Below, in pieces: positions 1 through 8,366 of a DNA stretch of 37,104 nucleotides. The DNA lies in assembly GCA_021734995.1 (NCBI GenBank), contig JAIPHX010000007.1, forward strand, positions 1-37,104, in the 5' to 3' direction. The notes under the pieces are model-generated. The model was not told the DNA's origin, made no database searches, and was given only the letters and a program-made list of their open reading frames with translations. A program made the translations under genes and the position numbers. This stretch comes from Minisyncoccota bacterium (GTDB taxonomy: Bacteria; Patescibacteriota; Minisyncoccia; Phycocordibacterales; UBA9973). Position 1 is the stretch's first letter, and the number at the start of each line of letters is the position of its first letter.

Positions 1-138
1 TATCCCAGGGCTCTGGAAGCTCTTTGAGAGCCTGCCTAAGACAAAGGATGAGCTGATCATGAAAAGTAATACTAAAGCTACCAAAAGAAGCCCTCCCTTG
101 TCTGTCTCTATTAAAATATACTTGATTTTTTTAAACAT
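1..138 (-). CDS. Truncated 5' end of a membrane-anchored protein, function unknown
   Basis: An open frame starts at ATG 138-136 on the minus strand and runs off the window edge, giving 46 residues. The N-terminus is basic (MFKKIKYILIETDKGG), followed by a hydrophobic segment at about residues 17-35 (LLLVALVLLFMISSSFVLG) and a hydrophilic continuation. This is the pattern of an N-terminal signal anchor with the bulk of the protein outside the cytoplasm. It is divergent from rpmA, with 67 bases between the two starts, so both promoters must sit there. No clear Shine-Dalgarno precedes the ATG. The rest of the gene is outside the window, so no family is proposed. Confidence 0.6.
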   Translation of the reverse strand, partial: MFKKIKYILIETDKGGLLLVALVLLFMISSSFVLGRLSKSFQSPGI

Positions 139-191
139 ATAATATATACTTCATCTACATTGCATTAAAGCATTGGGAGTTAAAAATAAGA

Positions 192-197
192 TAAAAT
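192..197 (+). promoter_or_regulatory. Candidate -10 box of rpmA
   Basis: TAAAAT ends eight bases before the rpmA ATG, with no convincing -35 and no Shine-Dalgarno. It fits the near-leaderless arrangement seen at several other genes here. Confidence 0.35.
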
Positions 198-205
198 ATA
201 AATAA

Positions 206-478
206 ATGGCACATAGAAAAGCCGGCGGTACAGCCAAAAACTTAAGAGATTCGCAACCAAAGTATCTAGGTACTAAACTTGCAGATGGTCAGACAGCAAA
301 GTCTGGCTCTATTATCGTACGTCAGAGAGGTAACCCAATCGTAGCTGGTCAGAATGTCAGTATGGGTAAGGATCACACTTTATTTGCTTTAAAAGATGGA
401 GTAGTAAAGTTTGGAGACAAAAGATTTACTTCTTTTAATGGTAAGACTAAGGTAAAGAAGACTGTGAGTGTTTTGTAA
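206..478 (+). CDS. rpmA: 50S ribosomal protein L27
   Basis: This is large-subunit protein L27 (90 residues, normal family length), whose N-terminal tail reaches the peptidyl-transferase centre. The family signature is clear: MAHRKAGG at the start, IIVRQRG at about residues 36-42, and [12 protein letters not shown] at about 54-65. The protein begins directly with the mature MAHRKAGG form, so it lacks the cleavable N-terminal extension known in Firmicutes. The usual GG(S/T)xxNGRDS segment reads [10 protein letters not shown], with Leu for Gly. The gene is monocistronic on the plus strand, without the common rplU partner next to it, and is closed by a strong terminator. No Shine-Dalgarno is seen. 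Confidence 0.97.
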   Translation: MAHRKAGGTAKNLRDSQPKYLGTKLADGQTAKSGSIIVRQRGNPIVAGQNVSMGKDHTLFALKDGVVKFGDKRFTSFNGKTKVKKTVSVL

Positions 479-495
479 AAAATAAAACTTGGAAC

Positions 496-535
496 AAAAA
501 AATACCCCTATATACACAACTAGGGGTATTTTTTT
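496..535 (+). terminator. Rho-independent terminator of rpmA
   Basis: A perfect 15-base inverted repeat (496-510 with 521-535, core TACCCCTA / TAGGGGTA) encloses a 10-base loop and ends in a run of seven T. Because the left arm starts with A7, it could also work on the opposite strand. Confidence 0.93.
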
Positions 536-542
536 GTTTCAC

Positions 543-571
543 TTGACAAAATACTTTATTTATGCTATGAT
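543..571 (+). promoter_or_regulatory. Sigma-70 type promoter, TTGACA-17-TATGAT
   Basis: The -35 TTGACA (543-548) is perfect and the -10 TATGAT (566-571) matches the TATAAT consensus at five of six bases, with a 17-base spacer. It lies just after the rpmA terminator and upstream of the small membrane-protein gene at 599. The ATG has a Shine-Dalgarno AAGGAG at 588-593, five bases before it. Confidence 0.9.
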
Positions 572-598
572 TTAGTTAAATAAATTTAAGGAGTTCTT

Positions 599-805
599 AT
601 GGTTATTCTTGTTATTTTCGCTGTCAGTAGTTTGTTTTTTGGGGGACTCTATATGTACCGGCTGGGTTCCCTAAAAGCTCTTTCTTTCCTAAGTGAAAGT
701 GATGAAAACATCTCGGAAGAGATGCAAGACAAGGCAACCAAAGCCGGGATACTATTGTTTATATCTTCTACTATCTTTCTTTGCTTATTGGTTTCAAAAA
801 ATTGA
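599..805 (+). CDS. Small two-helix membrane protein, function unknown
   Basis: The 68-residue product has a hydrophobic N-terminal segment (about residues 2-20), a charged middle (SESDENISEEMQDKATK, about 32-48) and a second hydrophobic segment (about 49-65). That predicts a hairpin-like membrane protein. The start is firm: AAGGAG lies five bases upstream, and a near-consensus promoter and a following terminator make a complete single-gene unit. Its plus orientation, full 5' leader and Shine-Dalgarno differ from the surrounding minus-strand genes. No family is recognised. The same architecture (strong promoter, tiny two-helix protein) occurs again at 36899, but the two proteins do not look homologous. 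Confidence 0.82.
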   Translation: MVILVIFAVSSLFFGGLYMYRLGSLKALSFLSESDENISEEMQDKATKAGILLFISSTIFLCLLVSKN

Positions 806-809
806 GACC

Positions 810-844
810 AAAGCCGCAACTTGAAAAAGGGTGCGGCTTTTTTT
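810..844 (+). terminator. Terminator between convergent genes (599 gene and rplI)
   Basis: AAAGCCGCA (810-818) pairs with TGCGGCTTT (832-840), followed by T4. The T-run contains the rplI stop codon read on the other strand. On the minus strand the same hairpin is not directly followed by a T-run (GGTCTC intervenes), so it is mainly a plus-strand terminator. Confidence 0.9.
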
Positions 845-1286
845 ATTCCCCCACAACCACCACCTTCAGTGTAGCTGATTTGCTCTTTACCTTTACTTCA
901 ACATCAAACTCCCCTACTTCTTTTAGTGGTTTTTCTAAGACTAAATAATCTTCATCTATCTCTGCTCTGTATTTTTTGGTCAAAGCTTCAATGATTTCTT
1001 TTTTATGAATACCAGAAAACAAATGCCCTTTTTCATCTGCTTTAGCTTTGATCTCTACCACTTTGCCTTTGATATCTTCTAAATACTTATCTAAAAGCTC
1101 GTCTTTGATTTCTTTACGGATAGATATCTCTTGTTTCTTTTGATTGATTTTATTTGTAGCTTCAGGGGTTGCTCTTTCTGCTAATTTTCTTGGAAAAAGA
1201 AAGTTGGTAGCATAGCCATCATTTACTTCTTTCACATCATATTTTTTTCCCACTCTTGGTACATCTTGTAAGAATATTACTTTCAT
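843..1286 (-). CDS. rplI: 50S ribosomal protein L9
   Basis: L9 binds 23S rRNA at the base of the L1 stalk and helps frame maintenance. At 147 residues it is normal length. The N-terminal domain is recognisable from [15 protein letters not shown] and from [13 protein letters not shown] (about residues 24-36). A charged connecting helix follows, then a C-terminal domain with [12 protein letters not shown] (about 87-98). It is the last gene of the long minus-strand run, 62 bases after the protease gene, and converges on the small plus-strand gene. Some CPR lineages are reported to lack L9, so its presence may help place the genome (recalled knowledge, not tested). A TAAAAT box ends nine bases before the ATG. 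Confidence 0.96.
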   Translation of the reverse strand: MKVIFLQDVPRVGKKYDVKEVNDGYATNFLFPRKLAERATPEATNKINQKKQEISIRKEIKDELLDKYLEDIKGKVVEIKAKADEKGHLFSGIHKKEIIEALTKKYRAEIDEDYLVLEKPLKEVGEFDVEVKVKSKSATLKVVVVGE

Positions 1287-1348
1287 GATTTTTATATTTT
1301 ATTTAAATTAATAATTTTTGCGCTATCTCTATTGTATTTTTTGTGGGC

Positions 1349-2596
1349 TTATTTTATCCCAGGCCAGCTTTTCAATAGCTCTACTGCTTTTTGTAATTGT
1401 AAATCTGTCTTTTTATCTGCTTCTCCTTTATCATCTTTTTTATACTTTTCTACCACATAGTCTGGAGTAAGTCCTTTTTTGGAAATGGAATTCCCGTTTG
1501 GAGTGAGCCACTTTGCAACCGTAACTTTAAGAATAGTATCAGGTGTAACTTTTACCACTTCTTGTACGGATCCTTTCCCAAAGCTTTGCTCTCCTACCAA
1601 TATCGCTTTTTTATAATCTTGTAGAGCTCCTGCCAATATCTCAGATGCTGAAGCAGAGCCACCATTTATCAATACTACTAATTTTAACTTATCTGAAAAT
1701 ACATTATATCCTACACTGCGATATGTTCTTTGTTTCTTTTCAAGACTATAATCTTCTATTACCACAGTCTTGCCTTTTGGTAAAAACCAGCTTGTCATAT
1801 CTACTGCGGCGTCTAGATATCCTCCAGGGTTACCTCTAAGATCTAAAATGAGTTTGTCTGCTTTTGTTTTAGAAAATTCCTCTAGAGCGTTTCTAAAAAG
1901 TTTTGTGGAATTTGCTGAGAAGCTATATAGACTAATCACAAAGATTTTATCATCTCTTAACTCAGTCTTTAGTACAGGCACATTGATAACATCTCTTGTA
2001 ACTTTTATTTCCTTTGCTTTTTCAAAGCCATCTCTATAGATACTAAGGGTTACATCTGTACCTTTTTCGCCTCTGATAAGCTTTATAGCTTCTTCTATAC
2101 TCATATTAAGAGTCTCAGCGTCGTTGATCTTTAGAATCTTGTCACCAGACTCAATCCCAGCTTTTTCTGCAGGGGTATCTTTTAATGGAGCAATGACTGT
2201 CAGGACTTTGTCTTTTATTCCTACTTCCATTCCAACACCACTAAAATTTCCAGCTATATCTTCTTGAAAGATAATAGTCTCTCGTGGATTAAAAAAAGTA
2301 GTGTATGGATCATCTAGAGAATCTACCAACCCAGAAATAGCACCATATACTTTATCTTTGTCTTTAATATTTTTTGCATCAGGATGTTTTTCATTTAAAG
2401 AATTCCATACTTTCCAAAAAGATGCAAAATCAGTATCTTCTACAAGAGCATTTGTTTTGTTACTTATTCCTACCACTCTGTCTATTTCTGGCTGATTTGC
2501 AGATCCTACATATATACCAAAAGCAAAAAGACTGCCGGCTACTATTATTCCTGCGAGGGTATTTTTTATATTAGAAAAATTAATTTTTTTAAACAT
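1349..2596 (-). CDS. ctpA: C-terminal processing protease, S41 family with PDZ domain
   Basis: This is a periplasm- or surface-facing serine protease of the CtpA/Prc family (415 residues). It shows an N-terminal membrane anchor (about residues 13-31), a helical region, a PDZ domain (about 115-190; carboxylate-binding-loop region GNFSGVGMEVG) and the S41 catalytic domain (about 205-385). The active-site serine lies within GGSASASEI (312-320) and the general-base lysine is Lys341 in SFGKGSVQ. LDLRGNPGG (251-259) is the usual S41 strand. It lies 15 bases downstream of a small membrane-protein gene and close to PBP2 and the MreD-like gene. A role in envelope maturation, for example processing a wall enzyme, is a reasonable inference. 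Confidence 0.93.
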   Translation of the reverse strand: MFKKINFSNIKNTLAGIIVAGSLFAFGIYVGSANQPEIDRVVGISNKTNALVEDTDFASFWKVWNSLNEKHPDAKNIKDKDKVYGAISGLVDSLDDPYTTFFNPRETIIFQEDIAGNFSGVGMEVGIKDKVLTVIAPLKDTPAEKAGIESGDKILKINDAETLNMSIEEAIKLIRGEKGTDVTLSIYRDGFEKAKEIKVTRDVINVPVLKTELRDDKIFVISLYSFSANSTKLFRNALEEFSKTKADKLILDLRGNPGGYLDAAVDMTSWFLPKGKTVVIEDYSLEKKQRTYRSVGYNVFSDKLKLVVLINGGSASASEILAGALQDYKKAILVGEQSFGKGSVQEVVKVTPDTILKVTVAKWLTPNGNSISKKGLTPDYVVEKYKKDDKGEADKKTDLQLQKAVELLKSWPGIK

Positions 2597-2611
2597 TTGT
2601 ATTTTTTAAAG

Positions 2612-2854
2612 TTAAGTGTTTGATATGGTCTGCTCCTCTACTACTATTTCTATATTTTCAGAAAAGTTATCAAAAACAGGAGTATCTTTGGATTCTTTGG
2701 CATTGGCATGAAGTCTATGTAAAGCATATGCAAGTAAAGCAATAGCGATACCTAAAAGAGCGAATAATATGTTTTTAAAGAAATAAGGAATACCTAAATA
2801 AGGCAAAATCACAACAGCAACCCCAAGAATTAAAATCAATTTCAATTTATTCAT
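2612..2854 (-). CDS. Small membrane protein, function unknown
   Basis: The 80-residue product has two hydrophobic stretches (about residues 4-23 and 27-47) separated by a short turn, then a hydrophilic acidic tail. A hairpin membrane protein with a cytoplasmic C-terminus is likely. It sits between PBP2 and the CtpA-type protease, so an envelope role is plausible but unproven. The ATG is preceded by TATAAT with only six bases between, and a 16-base perfect palindrome lies in the promoter spacer, so it probably starts its own, possibly regulated, transcript. No homologue is recognised. Confidence 0.75.
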   Translation of the reverse strand: MNKLKLILILGVAVVILPYLGIPYFFKNILFALLGIAIALLAYALHRLHANAKESKDTPVFDNFSENIEIVVEEQTISNT

Positions 2855-2860
2855 ATCTCA

Positions 2861-2888
2861 ATTATACTTCATTTTAAAATGAAATCAA
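2861..2888 (-). promoter_or_regulatory. Internal promoter, TTGATT-16-TATAAT, six bases before an ATG, with palindromic spacer
   Basis: On the minus strand, TTGATT (2888-2883) and TATAAT (2866-2861) flank a 16-base spacer. The perfect palindrome TTCATTTTAAAATGAA (2868-2883) fills almost all of it. Transcription would be expected to begin at or next to the A of the ATG at 2854. The palindrome is in operator position. Confidence 0.6.
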
Positions 2889-2916
2889 ATCAAAAAAATG
2901 TTTGACATCTTTAGCT

Positions 2917-4635
2917 TTAGATGGTTTGAAAATATTCAGGAGTATTGTTTTGCATCCAATCTACAAGCTGTCTCATTACTCCTGAAGCATTAGCGGTGCC
3001 TGTAGCGGGACCTGACTCCATCATTATTGTAAAAGCATACTTAGGGTTTTCATAAGGGAAAAATCCCATTACCCAAGAGTTCACTCTATTTTTAGATATT
3101 CCCACCTGCGCTGTTCCTGTTTTCCCTGCGATCTCTACATAAGGCACATTCAAGATAGTAGCTGTACCATTGGTCACTACTTGTCGCATTCCCTCTCTGG
3201 CTACATCATAAATTTCTTTTTCGATATCAATATCTATTTTCCTAGCATTCTTTTCTTTTTCAGTATCATTTAAAATAAAATGCGGAGCAGGAAGTGTGCC
3301 ATAATTGGCAATAGCTGATACTGCTCTAGTCATTTCTAGCACTGTGACTTGAAAGCCATACTGACCAATAGAAGTATTGTAAGTGTCTCCCAACCTCCAT
3401 GGGTCTCCAGGGAATCTTTTTGCTTTCCATTCAATACTTGGAATCACTCCCCCTTTTTCATCAGGCATATCAATACCTGTAGGATCTCCAATTCCAAACA
3501 CCTTTGCATATTTTTCAAGATTATTAATACCTATTCCCTTCTGATTTTCAAAACCACCACTGATTACATAAAAATATATGTCGCTAGATACTGCGATAGC
3601 ATCACGCATATCTACCCAGCCATGAGCTTTCCAGTCTTTAAAGATTGTTGGTTTGTCTGGGAAATATTGATTTGGAATGACTAGTGTCCCTGTAGATAAA
3701 ATCTTTTTATATGGGTCTATAATACCTTCCACCAAAGCTCCTATGGCAAAAAATGGCTTCACAATAGATCCTGGAGTATATAGTCCAGATTTTGTCCTAT
3801 CTAAAAAAACTTTCCTCTTGTCCTTAAAATAGGCATTAATAGTCGGCTTGTCTTCTCCTTTTGATAATATCTCTGAACTAAATTCAGGGAAACTAACAGA
3901 AGTGAGTATTTCTCCATTTTGTACATCCATTATGACTCCTGCTCCGCCAGTAAAAGAATGTTGCTCAGAATGATCTTTTATTATTGAAAACAATTTTTGT
4001 TGAATACCAGAATCAATACTTGTATAAATTTCTTTTCCTGCCTTTGGATTATTAATAATATTTTCAGAATGAGTATTCCCTCTTGCATCTGTCTCTATTA
4101 TCTTTGCTCCATTTTCTCCTCGTAAAAGTTCATCATATTGTTTTTCTAAGCCATCTTTACCAATAAAATCAGTCTGCCAAAATTTACCACTCTTGTCTTT
4201 TGCTGGATAGCTTACATATCCTAAAATATGGGAAAATCCAGGCGATAGATAAGCTCTTGTAGGAACTCGTCGCTCTTCTTCTCCTTCTTCAGCTAATATT
4301 GCTTCTTTCTTATTCCAAACCAACTCCTTGCCATTCTTGTCATAAATAATACCTCTATCACTAAAAATGATATGTTTTTCCAAAGTATTGTTCTCACTTC
4401 TTTGCATATAGGCCTCCCCTTTTTTGATTTGAAGATAACTAAGTCTACCTGAAAAAGTAGCAATAATTAAAAAGAAAAATACACCCAAAAAAATAATTGT
4501 TTTTTTAGAAATTGCTTTTTCTATTCTGCCTTCAAACTGTTGTTGGTCAAAATTTTCTAGATTTTGAGAATCCAAAAAAATCTCGTCTGGATCCACTCCA
4601 ATATTTTTTTTTGATTTTTTAATTTTTACTATCAT
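2917..4635 (-). CDS. mrdA: Penicillin-binding protein 2, peptidoglycan transpeptidase of the elongation machinery
   Basis: This class B PBP cross-links peptidoglycan during side-wall growth. An N-terminal membrane anchor (about residues 45-66) precedes a PBP dimerisation domain and the transpeptidase domain. All three active-site motifs are visible: SIVK (SxxK) within TPGSIVKPF, SSD in VSSDIYFY (the PBP2 form of SxN) and KTG in AGKTGTAQV. An in-frame TTG at 4653 would add six residues. I chose ATG 4635 because the extension (MTTLTK) carries no anchor or conserved feature and neither site has a Shine-Dalgarno. The start lies inside the end of the MreD-like gene (17-base overlap), a typical mreD-pbp2 arrangement. 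Confidence 0.94.
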   Translation of the reverse strand: MIVKIKKSKKNIGVDPDEIFLDSQNLENFDQQQFEGRIEKAISKKTIIFLGVFFFLIIATFSGRLSYLQIKKGEAYMQRSENNTLEKHIIFSDRGIIYDKNGKELVWNKKEAILAEEGEEERRVPTRAYLSPGFSHILGYVSYPAKDKSGKFWQTDFIGKDGLEKQYDELLRGENGAKIIETDARGNTHSENIINNPKAGKEIYTSIDSGIQQKLFSIIKDHSEQHSFTGGAGVIMDVQNGEILTSVSFPEFSSEILSKGEDKPTINAYFKDKRKVFLDRTKSGLYTPGSIVKPFFAIGALVEGIIDPYKKILSTGTLVIPNQYFPDKPTIFKDWKAHGWVDMRDAIAVSSDIYFYVISGGFENQKGIGINNLEKYAKVFGIGDPTGIDMPDEKGGVIPSIEWKAKRFPGDPWRLGDTYNTSIGQYGFQVTVLEMTRAVSAIANYGTLPAPHFILNDTEKEKNARKIDIDIEKEIYDVAREGMRQVVTNGTATILNVPYVEIAGKTGTAQVGISKNRVNSWVMGFFPYENPKYAFTIMMESGPATGTANASGVMRQLVDWMQNNTPEYFQTI

Positions 4636-4906
4636 CTTTGTTAAAGTAGTCAAACCGTGTTTTTTTCTTTGTGTACTCTATTATCAATAGCATTATAGCT
4701 GTCAAAAACATTGATAAAAATGTAAATGTTCCGTATTTTTCCTCACTAACACCAAATATCAAATCAGAAATCAAAAACAAAAATACAGCTTCTATAAAAT
4801 ATCGGAAATAAAACATCATTCCAAAAGCTAGAACAGCTGAAACCCAAAAAGGTAAAAAAATTATAGATACCCCTAGAATGACCACAGCTAAAATACGAAT
4901 TCCCAT
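4619..4906 (-). CDS. MreD-like small membrane protein
   Basis: The 95-residue product is almost wholly hydrophobic, with three or four predicted helices (about residues 4-20, 22-38, 37-52, 58-78) and a basic, then acidic C-terminus (YTKKKTRFDYFNKDDSKN). Family assignment rests on the arrangement: it overlaps PBP2, as mreD commonly does, and the ALxFGxxxYFRYFIEAVFLFLISDLIFG segment resembles the MreD core pattern of aromatic residues followed by an acidic Asp. It is much shorter than typical MreD (about 160 residues). AGAGG lies four bases before the ATG, one of the few Shine-Dalgarno sites in the long minus-strand run. It follows purB by 11 bases. Confidence 0.55.
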   Translation of the reverse strand: MGIRILAVVILGVSIIFLPFWVSAVLAFGMMFYFRYFIEAVFLFLISDLIFGVSEEKYGTFTFLSMFLTAIMLLIIEYTKKKTRFDYFNKDDSKN

Positions 4907-4917
4907 ATACCTCTATC

Positions 4918-6294
4918 TTACAACATTTTGTTGGCTAAGCCAATGTAATTGAGAGGAGTTATTTTAAGAAGTTCTTTTTTTGTTTTTGTGGGGATACTTA
5001 GAGATTCAATAAATTGAGCAAAATCTTCTAAAGATACTTTTTTACCACGAGTCATTGTTTTTAATGTTTCGTAAGGAAAAGGAAAACCATCTCTTCTAAG
5101 TATCGTCTGGATTGCTTCAGCCACAATTTCTGGATGTTCAATAAGTATTGTCTTCACTTTCTCTTCGTTGATTGTAATAGTATTTAGTCCTTTTAGAAGA
5201 TATTCATATGCGAGCAAAGAATGAGCAAACGCAGTACCAAAATTGCGTTCTACTGTAGAATCTGATAAATCCCTTTGTAATCTAGAAATTGATAGTTTTC
5301 TACCAAAAAATTCCAAGAGAGAATTTGCTAACCCTAGATTACCTTCGCTATTTTCAAATTTTATCGGATTAATTTTATGAGGCATAGTAGAAGATCCAAT
5401 AGTTCCATCTTTTGGTTTCTGTCCTATCCAATCATCACTAATATATCTCCACATATCTTGGTTGAAATCAATTAAAATGTTATTTATTTGTTTTACTGTA
5501 TCAAATATTTCTAGATAACTATCATGACATTCTATTTGAGTAGTCATTAGATTTGCCGAAAGTTTTTGTGTTCTATTTTTATTAAAACTTTCAATAAAAT
5601 CTCTGCTCCATTTTTGCCAATTTATTTTAGGATAAGCTACAAAATGAGCATTCCAGTTTCCAGTGGCACCATTCAGTTTGGCTTCAATCTTGATAGAGGA
5701 CAATTTTTTTAATTTCTTTTCTAACCTAACAGAAAAAACCTTAATCTCTTTTCCAAATGTAGTAGGACTTGCTGGTTGGCCATGAGTACGAGCAAGCATA
5801 GGTAAACTTTTATGTTTTTGTGCCAATAAATCCAATTGCTTTTTGACTTCTTCTAATTTAGGCTTTATCACTTTATCTAATGAGTCAGAAAGTAATAAGG
5901 AATATGCTAAGTTATTGGTGTCTTCTGATGTTAGAGCAAAATGAATCCACTCCAAGCTGTCCTTAATAGAAGTATTTGCAAGTTTTAACTTCAAAAAATA
6001 TTCAACAGCTTTCACATCATGGTCTGTGGCTTTAATGTTTTTGTATCCTCTTTTTTCAATATCACTAATTATCTGAACATCTGTATTTGATAAGTTGTAT
6101 AGATCACGGATTAAAGCTTTTTCTTTTTCTGAAAACTTTCTTAAATTTAATTTTGTTTCAGATAAAGCAATCAAATACTCCCCTTCTACTATTACACGAT
6201 ATTGCATTAATGCTTTTTCTGAAAAATATGGAATCAATGCTTTTGTATTTTCAAAATATCTTCCATCTATGGGGCTAATTTTTTCTTCTTTCAT
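4918..6294 (-). CDS. purB: Adenylosuccinate lyase
   Basis: PurB cleaves fumarate from SAICAR to give AICAR, and from adenylosuccinate to give AMP. At 458 residues it matches the Escherichia coli-type PurB length. The N-terminus ISPIDGRY, the TSEDTNNLAY segment (about residues 123-132), ARTHGQPASPTTFGKE (about 167-182) and the fumarase/aspartase signature GSSTMPHKINPIKFEN (about 301-316) are all present. The Ser in the signature loop and the His in THGQ are the expected catalytic pair. It is the last purine gene in the operon, 32 bases after purC. No Shine-Dalgarno is seen. Confidence 0.97.
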   Translation of the reverse strand: MKEEKISPIDGRYFENTKALIPYFSEKALMQYRVIVEGEYLIALSETKLNLRKFSEKEKALIRDLYNLSNTDVQIISDIEKRGYKNIKATDHDVKAVEYFLKLKLANTSIKDSLEWIHFALTSEDTNNLAYSLLLSDSLDKVIKPKLEEVKKQLDLLAQKHKSLPMLARTHGQPASPTTFGKEIKVFSVRLEKKLKKLSSIKIEAKLNGATGNWNAHFVAYPKINWQKWSRDFIESFNKNRTQKLSANLMTTQIECHDSYLEIFDTVKQINNILIDFNQDMWRYISDDWIGQKPKDGTIGSSTMPHKINPIKFENSEGNLGLANSLLEFFGRKLSISRLQRDLSDSTVERNFGTAFAHSLLAYEYLLKGLNTITINEEKVKTILIEHPEIVAEAIQTILRRDGFPFPYETLKTMTRGKKVSLEDFAQFIESLSIPTKTKKELLKITPLNYIGLANKML

Positions 6295-6326
6295 TTTTTT
6301 AATTAGGTTATATTTTATAAAGTTAT

Positions 6327-7295
6327 TTATTCTGTTTTTAAATCCAAAACACTCTTTGAAACTCTCTCTTTGGTTGTTTGAGAAAAATCATGTTTAAACT
6401 CATTACCTGTAATGGTTTCATAAATTTCTACATATCGTCTAGATAATTCTGCCACAAGATCATTTGGGGCTTTGGGTAATACAGGATCATTGTATGGATC
6501 GCAATTTTCTTTAAACCATAATCGTAAAAATTCTTTATCAAAATATTCAGGTTCTTCCCCTTTTTGAATTCTCTCTTCGTAAGTACTTGCTTTCCAATAT
6601 CTAGAGGAGTCTGGAGTATGTATCTCATCAATTAAAATGATTTGATTGTTCTCATCTAAACCAAACTCATATTTAGTGTCTACTAAGATTAAACCTTTCT
6701 CTAGTGCTATTTCTTGCCCTCGAGCAAAAAGAGCTTTGGATTTCTCCTCTAAAGTTTTAATAGTTTCTGCTGGTAGTAACTTTTCTGTTATTATCTCCTG
6801 TATAGTGACAGGCCTGTCATGCTTGTCATTTTTTGTAGTAGGGGTAAATACAGGAGTTTCAAGTTTTTGGTTTTTATACATTCCGTCTGGCAATACAAAA
6901 TCTCCAAAATCTCTTTTACCTTTTTTATAATGAGTCCAGAGTGAAGTGTCTGTTACTCCTGTTATATACCCACGCATCACACATTCTATCGCTAAGGGTG
7001 TACATTTTTTTGCTACCAATATGCTTGGATCTGGTGAATTTAAAACATGGTTCGCGATGATATCTTTGGTTTTTTCAAACCAGAAAAGACTGATCTGATT
7101 CAAAACCTCTCCCTTAAATGGTATCAGAGCAATATTTCTATCAAAAGATGAGTGCCTGTCAGTTGAAATTAAAGTTAAATTTTCTCCACTTGCATATATA
7201 TCTCTTACTTTCCCTTTTTTCTTTTCTCCTAGAGATGGGAAATGTGTATCTTCTAAAACATTTTCAATATTTTCTTTAATTAAGTCCAAATTCAT
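6327..7295 (-). CDS. purC: SAICAR synthetase (phosphoribosylaminoimidazole-succinocarboxamide synthase)
   Basis: PurC joins CAIR with aspartate using ATP to make SAICAR. The family marks are GKVRDIYASGENLTLISTDR (about residues 28-47), FDRNIALIPFKG (about 51-62), CTPLAIECVMRGYITG (about 98-113), and DTKYEFG followed by LIDEIHTPDSSRYW (about 201-235). The length of 322 is nearer the longer yeast Ade1-like form than the roughly 240-residue E. coli enzyme, with the extra sequence mostly at the C-terminus. It is 15 bases downstream of purM. Confidence 0.97.
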   Translation of the reverse strand: MNLDLIKENIENVLEDTHFPSLGEKKKGKVRDIYASGENLTLISTDRHSSFDRNIALIPFKGEVLNQISLFWFEKTKDIIANHVLNSPDPSILVAKKCTPLAIECVMRGYITGVTDTSLWTHYKKGKRDFGDFVLPDGMYKNQKLETPVFTPTTKNDKHDRPVTIQEIITEKLLPAETIKTLEEKSKALFARGQEIALEKGLILVDTKYEFGLDENNQIILIDEIHTPDSSRYWKASTYEERIQKGEEPEYFDKEFLRLWFKENCDPYNDPVLPKAPNDLVAELSRRYVEIYETITGNEFKHDFSQTTKERVSKSVLDLKTE

Positions 7296-7310
7296 ATTGT
7301 TTATATTTTT

Positions 7311-8357
7311 TTATTTTAATATTACTTGTCCTTTTCCTTTGATAATTTTTCCAATCCAAGATACTTTGTTGTTGTCTAAAAGTTCTTCCACTCTGTCTTT
7401 GTCTTCTGGATTAATGATAACAACAAGACCTATCCCCATGTTGAACACCCGATACATCTCTTCTTCTTTAATCTTGCCTTTTTTTTGAATATATTCAAAA
7501 ATTGGTAATACAGGCCAAGATCCTTTAGCTATCTCTGCATCTGTATTTTTAGGTAAAACTCTTGGAATATTTTCTACGAACCCACCTCCTGTGATGTGGG
7601 CAATACCTTTTATCTTTATCCCTTTATTCATTAGAGTAAATATTTCATTTGTATAACTAAGATGTGGATGTAGTAGCGCATCTCCAACACTTTCTCCAAA
7701 TGGTAATTTTGTTTTTACTGTATGTTTGGCAATTGTAAACAAAACTCTACGAGCCAAAGAAAAACCATTTGTATGTAGTCCTGAAGAAGCAAATCCCAAA
7801 AGTAAATCTCCTTTTTTAATATCTTCCCCTGTAATGATTTTGTCTTTTTCTACAATACCCGTAATGCAACCAACTAAATCATGTTCTCCTTTTGTGTATA
7901 TTCCAGGCATTTCAGCGGTCTCTCCTCCTATTAGTGAAACTCCATTTTGAACACAAGCTTTAGACATCCCCTTTACCATACTAGCGACTACTTGAGGCTC
8001 TAGCTTTTCATTCGCAATATAATCCAAAAAAGTAAGAGGTTTTGCTCCCATGGCCAAAATATCATTTACAGAGTGATTCACCACATCTTCTCCTACTGTG
8101 TCGTATCTACCCATCATTTTTGCTACTGAAAGTTTTGTCCCCACTCCATCAATACTTTGAACTAGTACAGGATTTTTATATGTTTTTAGTATTTCTGGTA
8201 AATCAAAAAGCCCACCAAAGCTACCAATATTTTTTAATACAAACTTATTGTGAGTAGAAGCTACATCTTTTTTCATTCTACTTACTGCTTCATTTCCTGC
8301 GGAAATATTTACTCCAGATTTTTCATATTCACTTTTAACTTTTTTATTTTTTTTCAT
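7311..8357 (-). CDS. purM: AIR synthetase (phosphoribosylformylglycinamidine cyclo-ligase)
   Basis: PurM closes the imidazole ring of FGAM with ATP to give AIR. The 348-residue sequence shows YEKSGVNISAGNE at the start, QSIDGVGTKLSVA (about residues 68-80), a nucleotide-binding segment HSVNDILAMGAKPLTFLDY (about 95-113), GGETAEMPGIY (about 144-154) and AHITGGGFVENIPRVLP (about 254-270). These are all hallmarks of PurM in the PurM/PurL ATP-binding superfamily. It is nine bases downstream of purE in the operon. No Shine-Dalgarno is apparent. Confidence 0.97.
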   Translation of the reverse strand: MKKNKKVKSEYEKSGVNISAGNEAVSRMKKDVASTHNKFVLKNIGSFGGLFDLPEILKTYKNPVLVQSIDGVGTKLSVAKMMGRYDTVGEDVVNHSVNDILAMGAKPLTFLDYIANEKLEPQVVASMVKGMSKACVQNGVSLIGGETAEMPGIYTKGEHDLVGCITGIVEKDKIITGEDIKKGDLLLGFASSGLHTNGFSLARRVLFTIAKHTVKTKLPFGESVGDALLHPHLSYTNEIFTLMNKGIKIKGIAHITGGGFVENIPRVLPKNTDAEIAKGSWPVLPIFEYIQKKGKIKEEEMYRVFNMGIGLVVIINPEDKDRVEELLDNNKVSWIGKIIKGKGQVILK

Positions 8358-8366
8358 TTTTAAAAA

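Noticed and set aside
4636-4653. TTG start at 4653 for PBP2
   Set aside because: It adds six residues with no conserved feature and no better ribosome binding site than ATG 4635.
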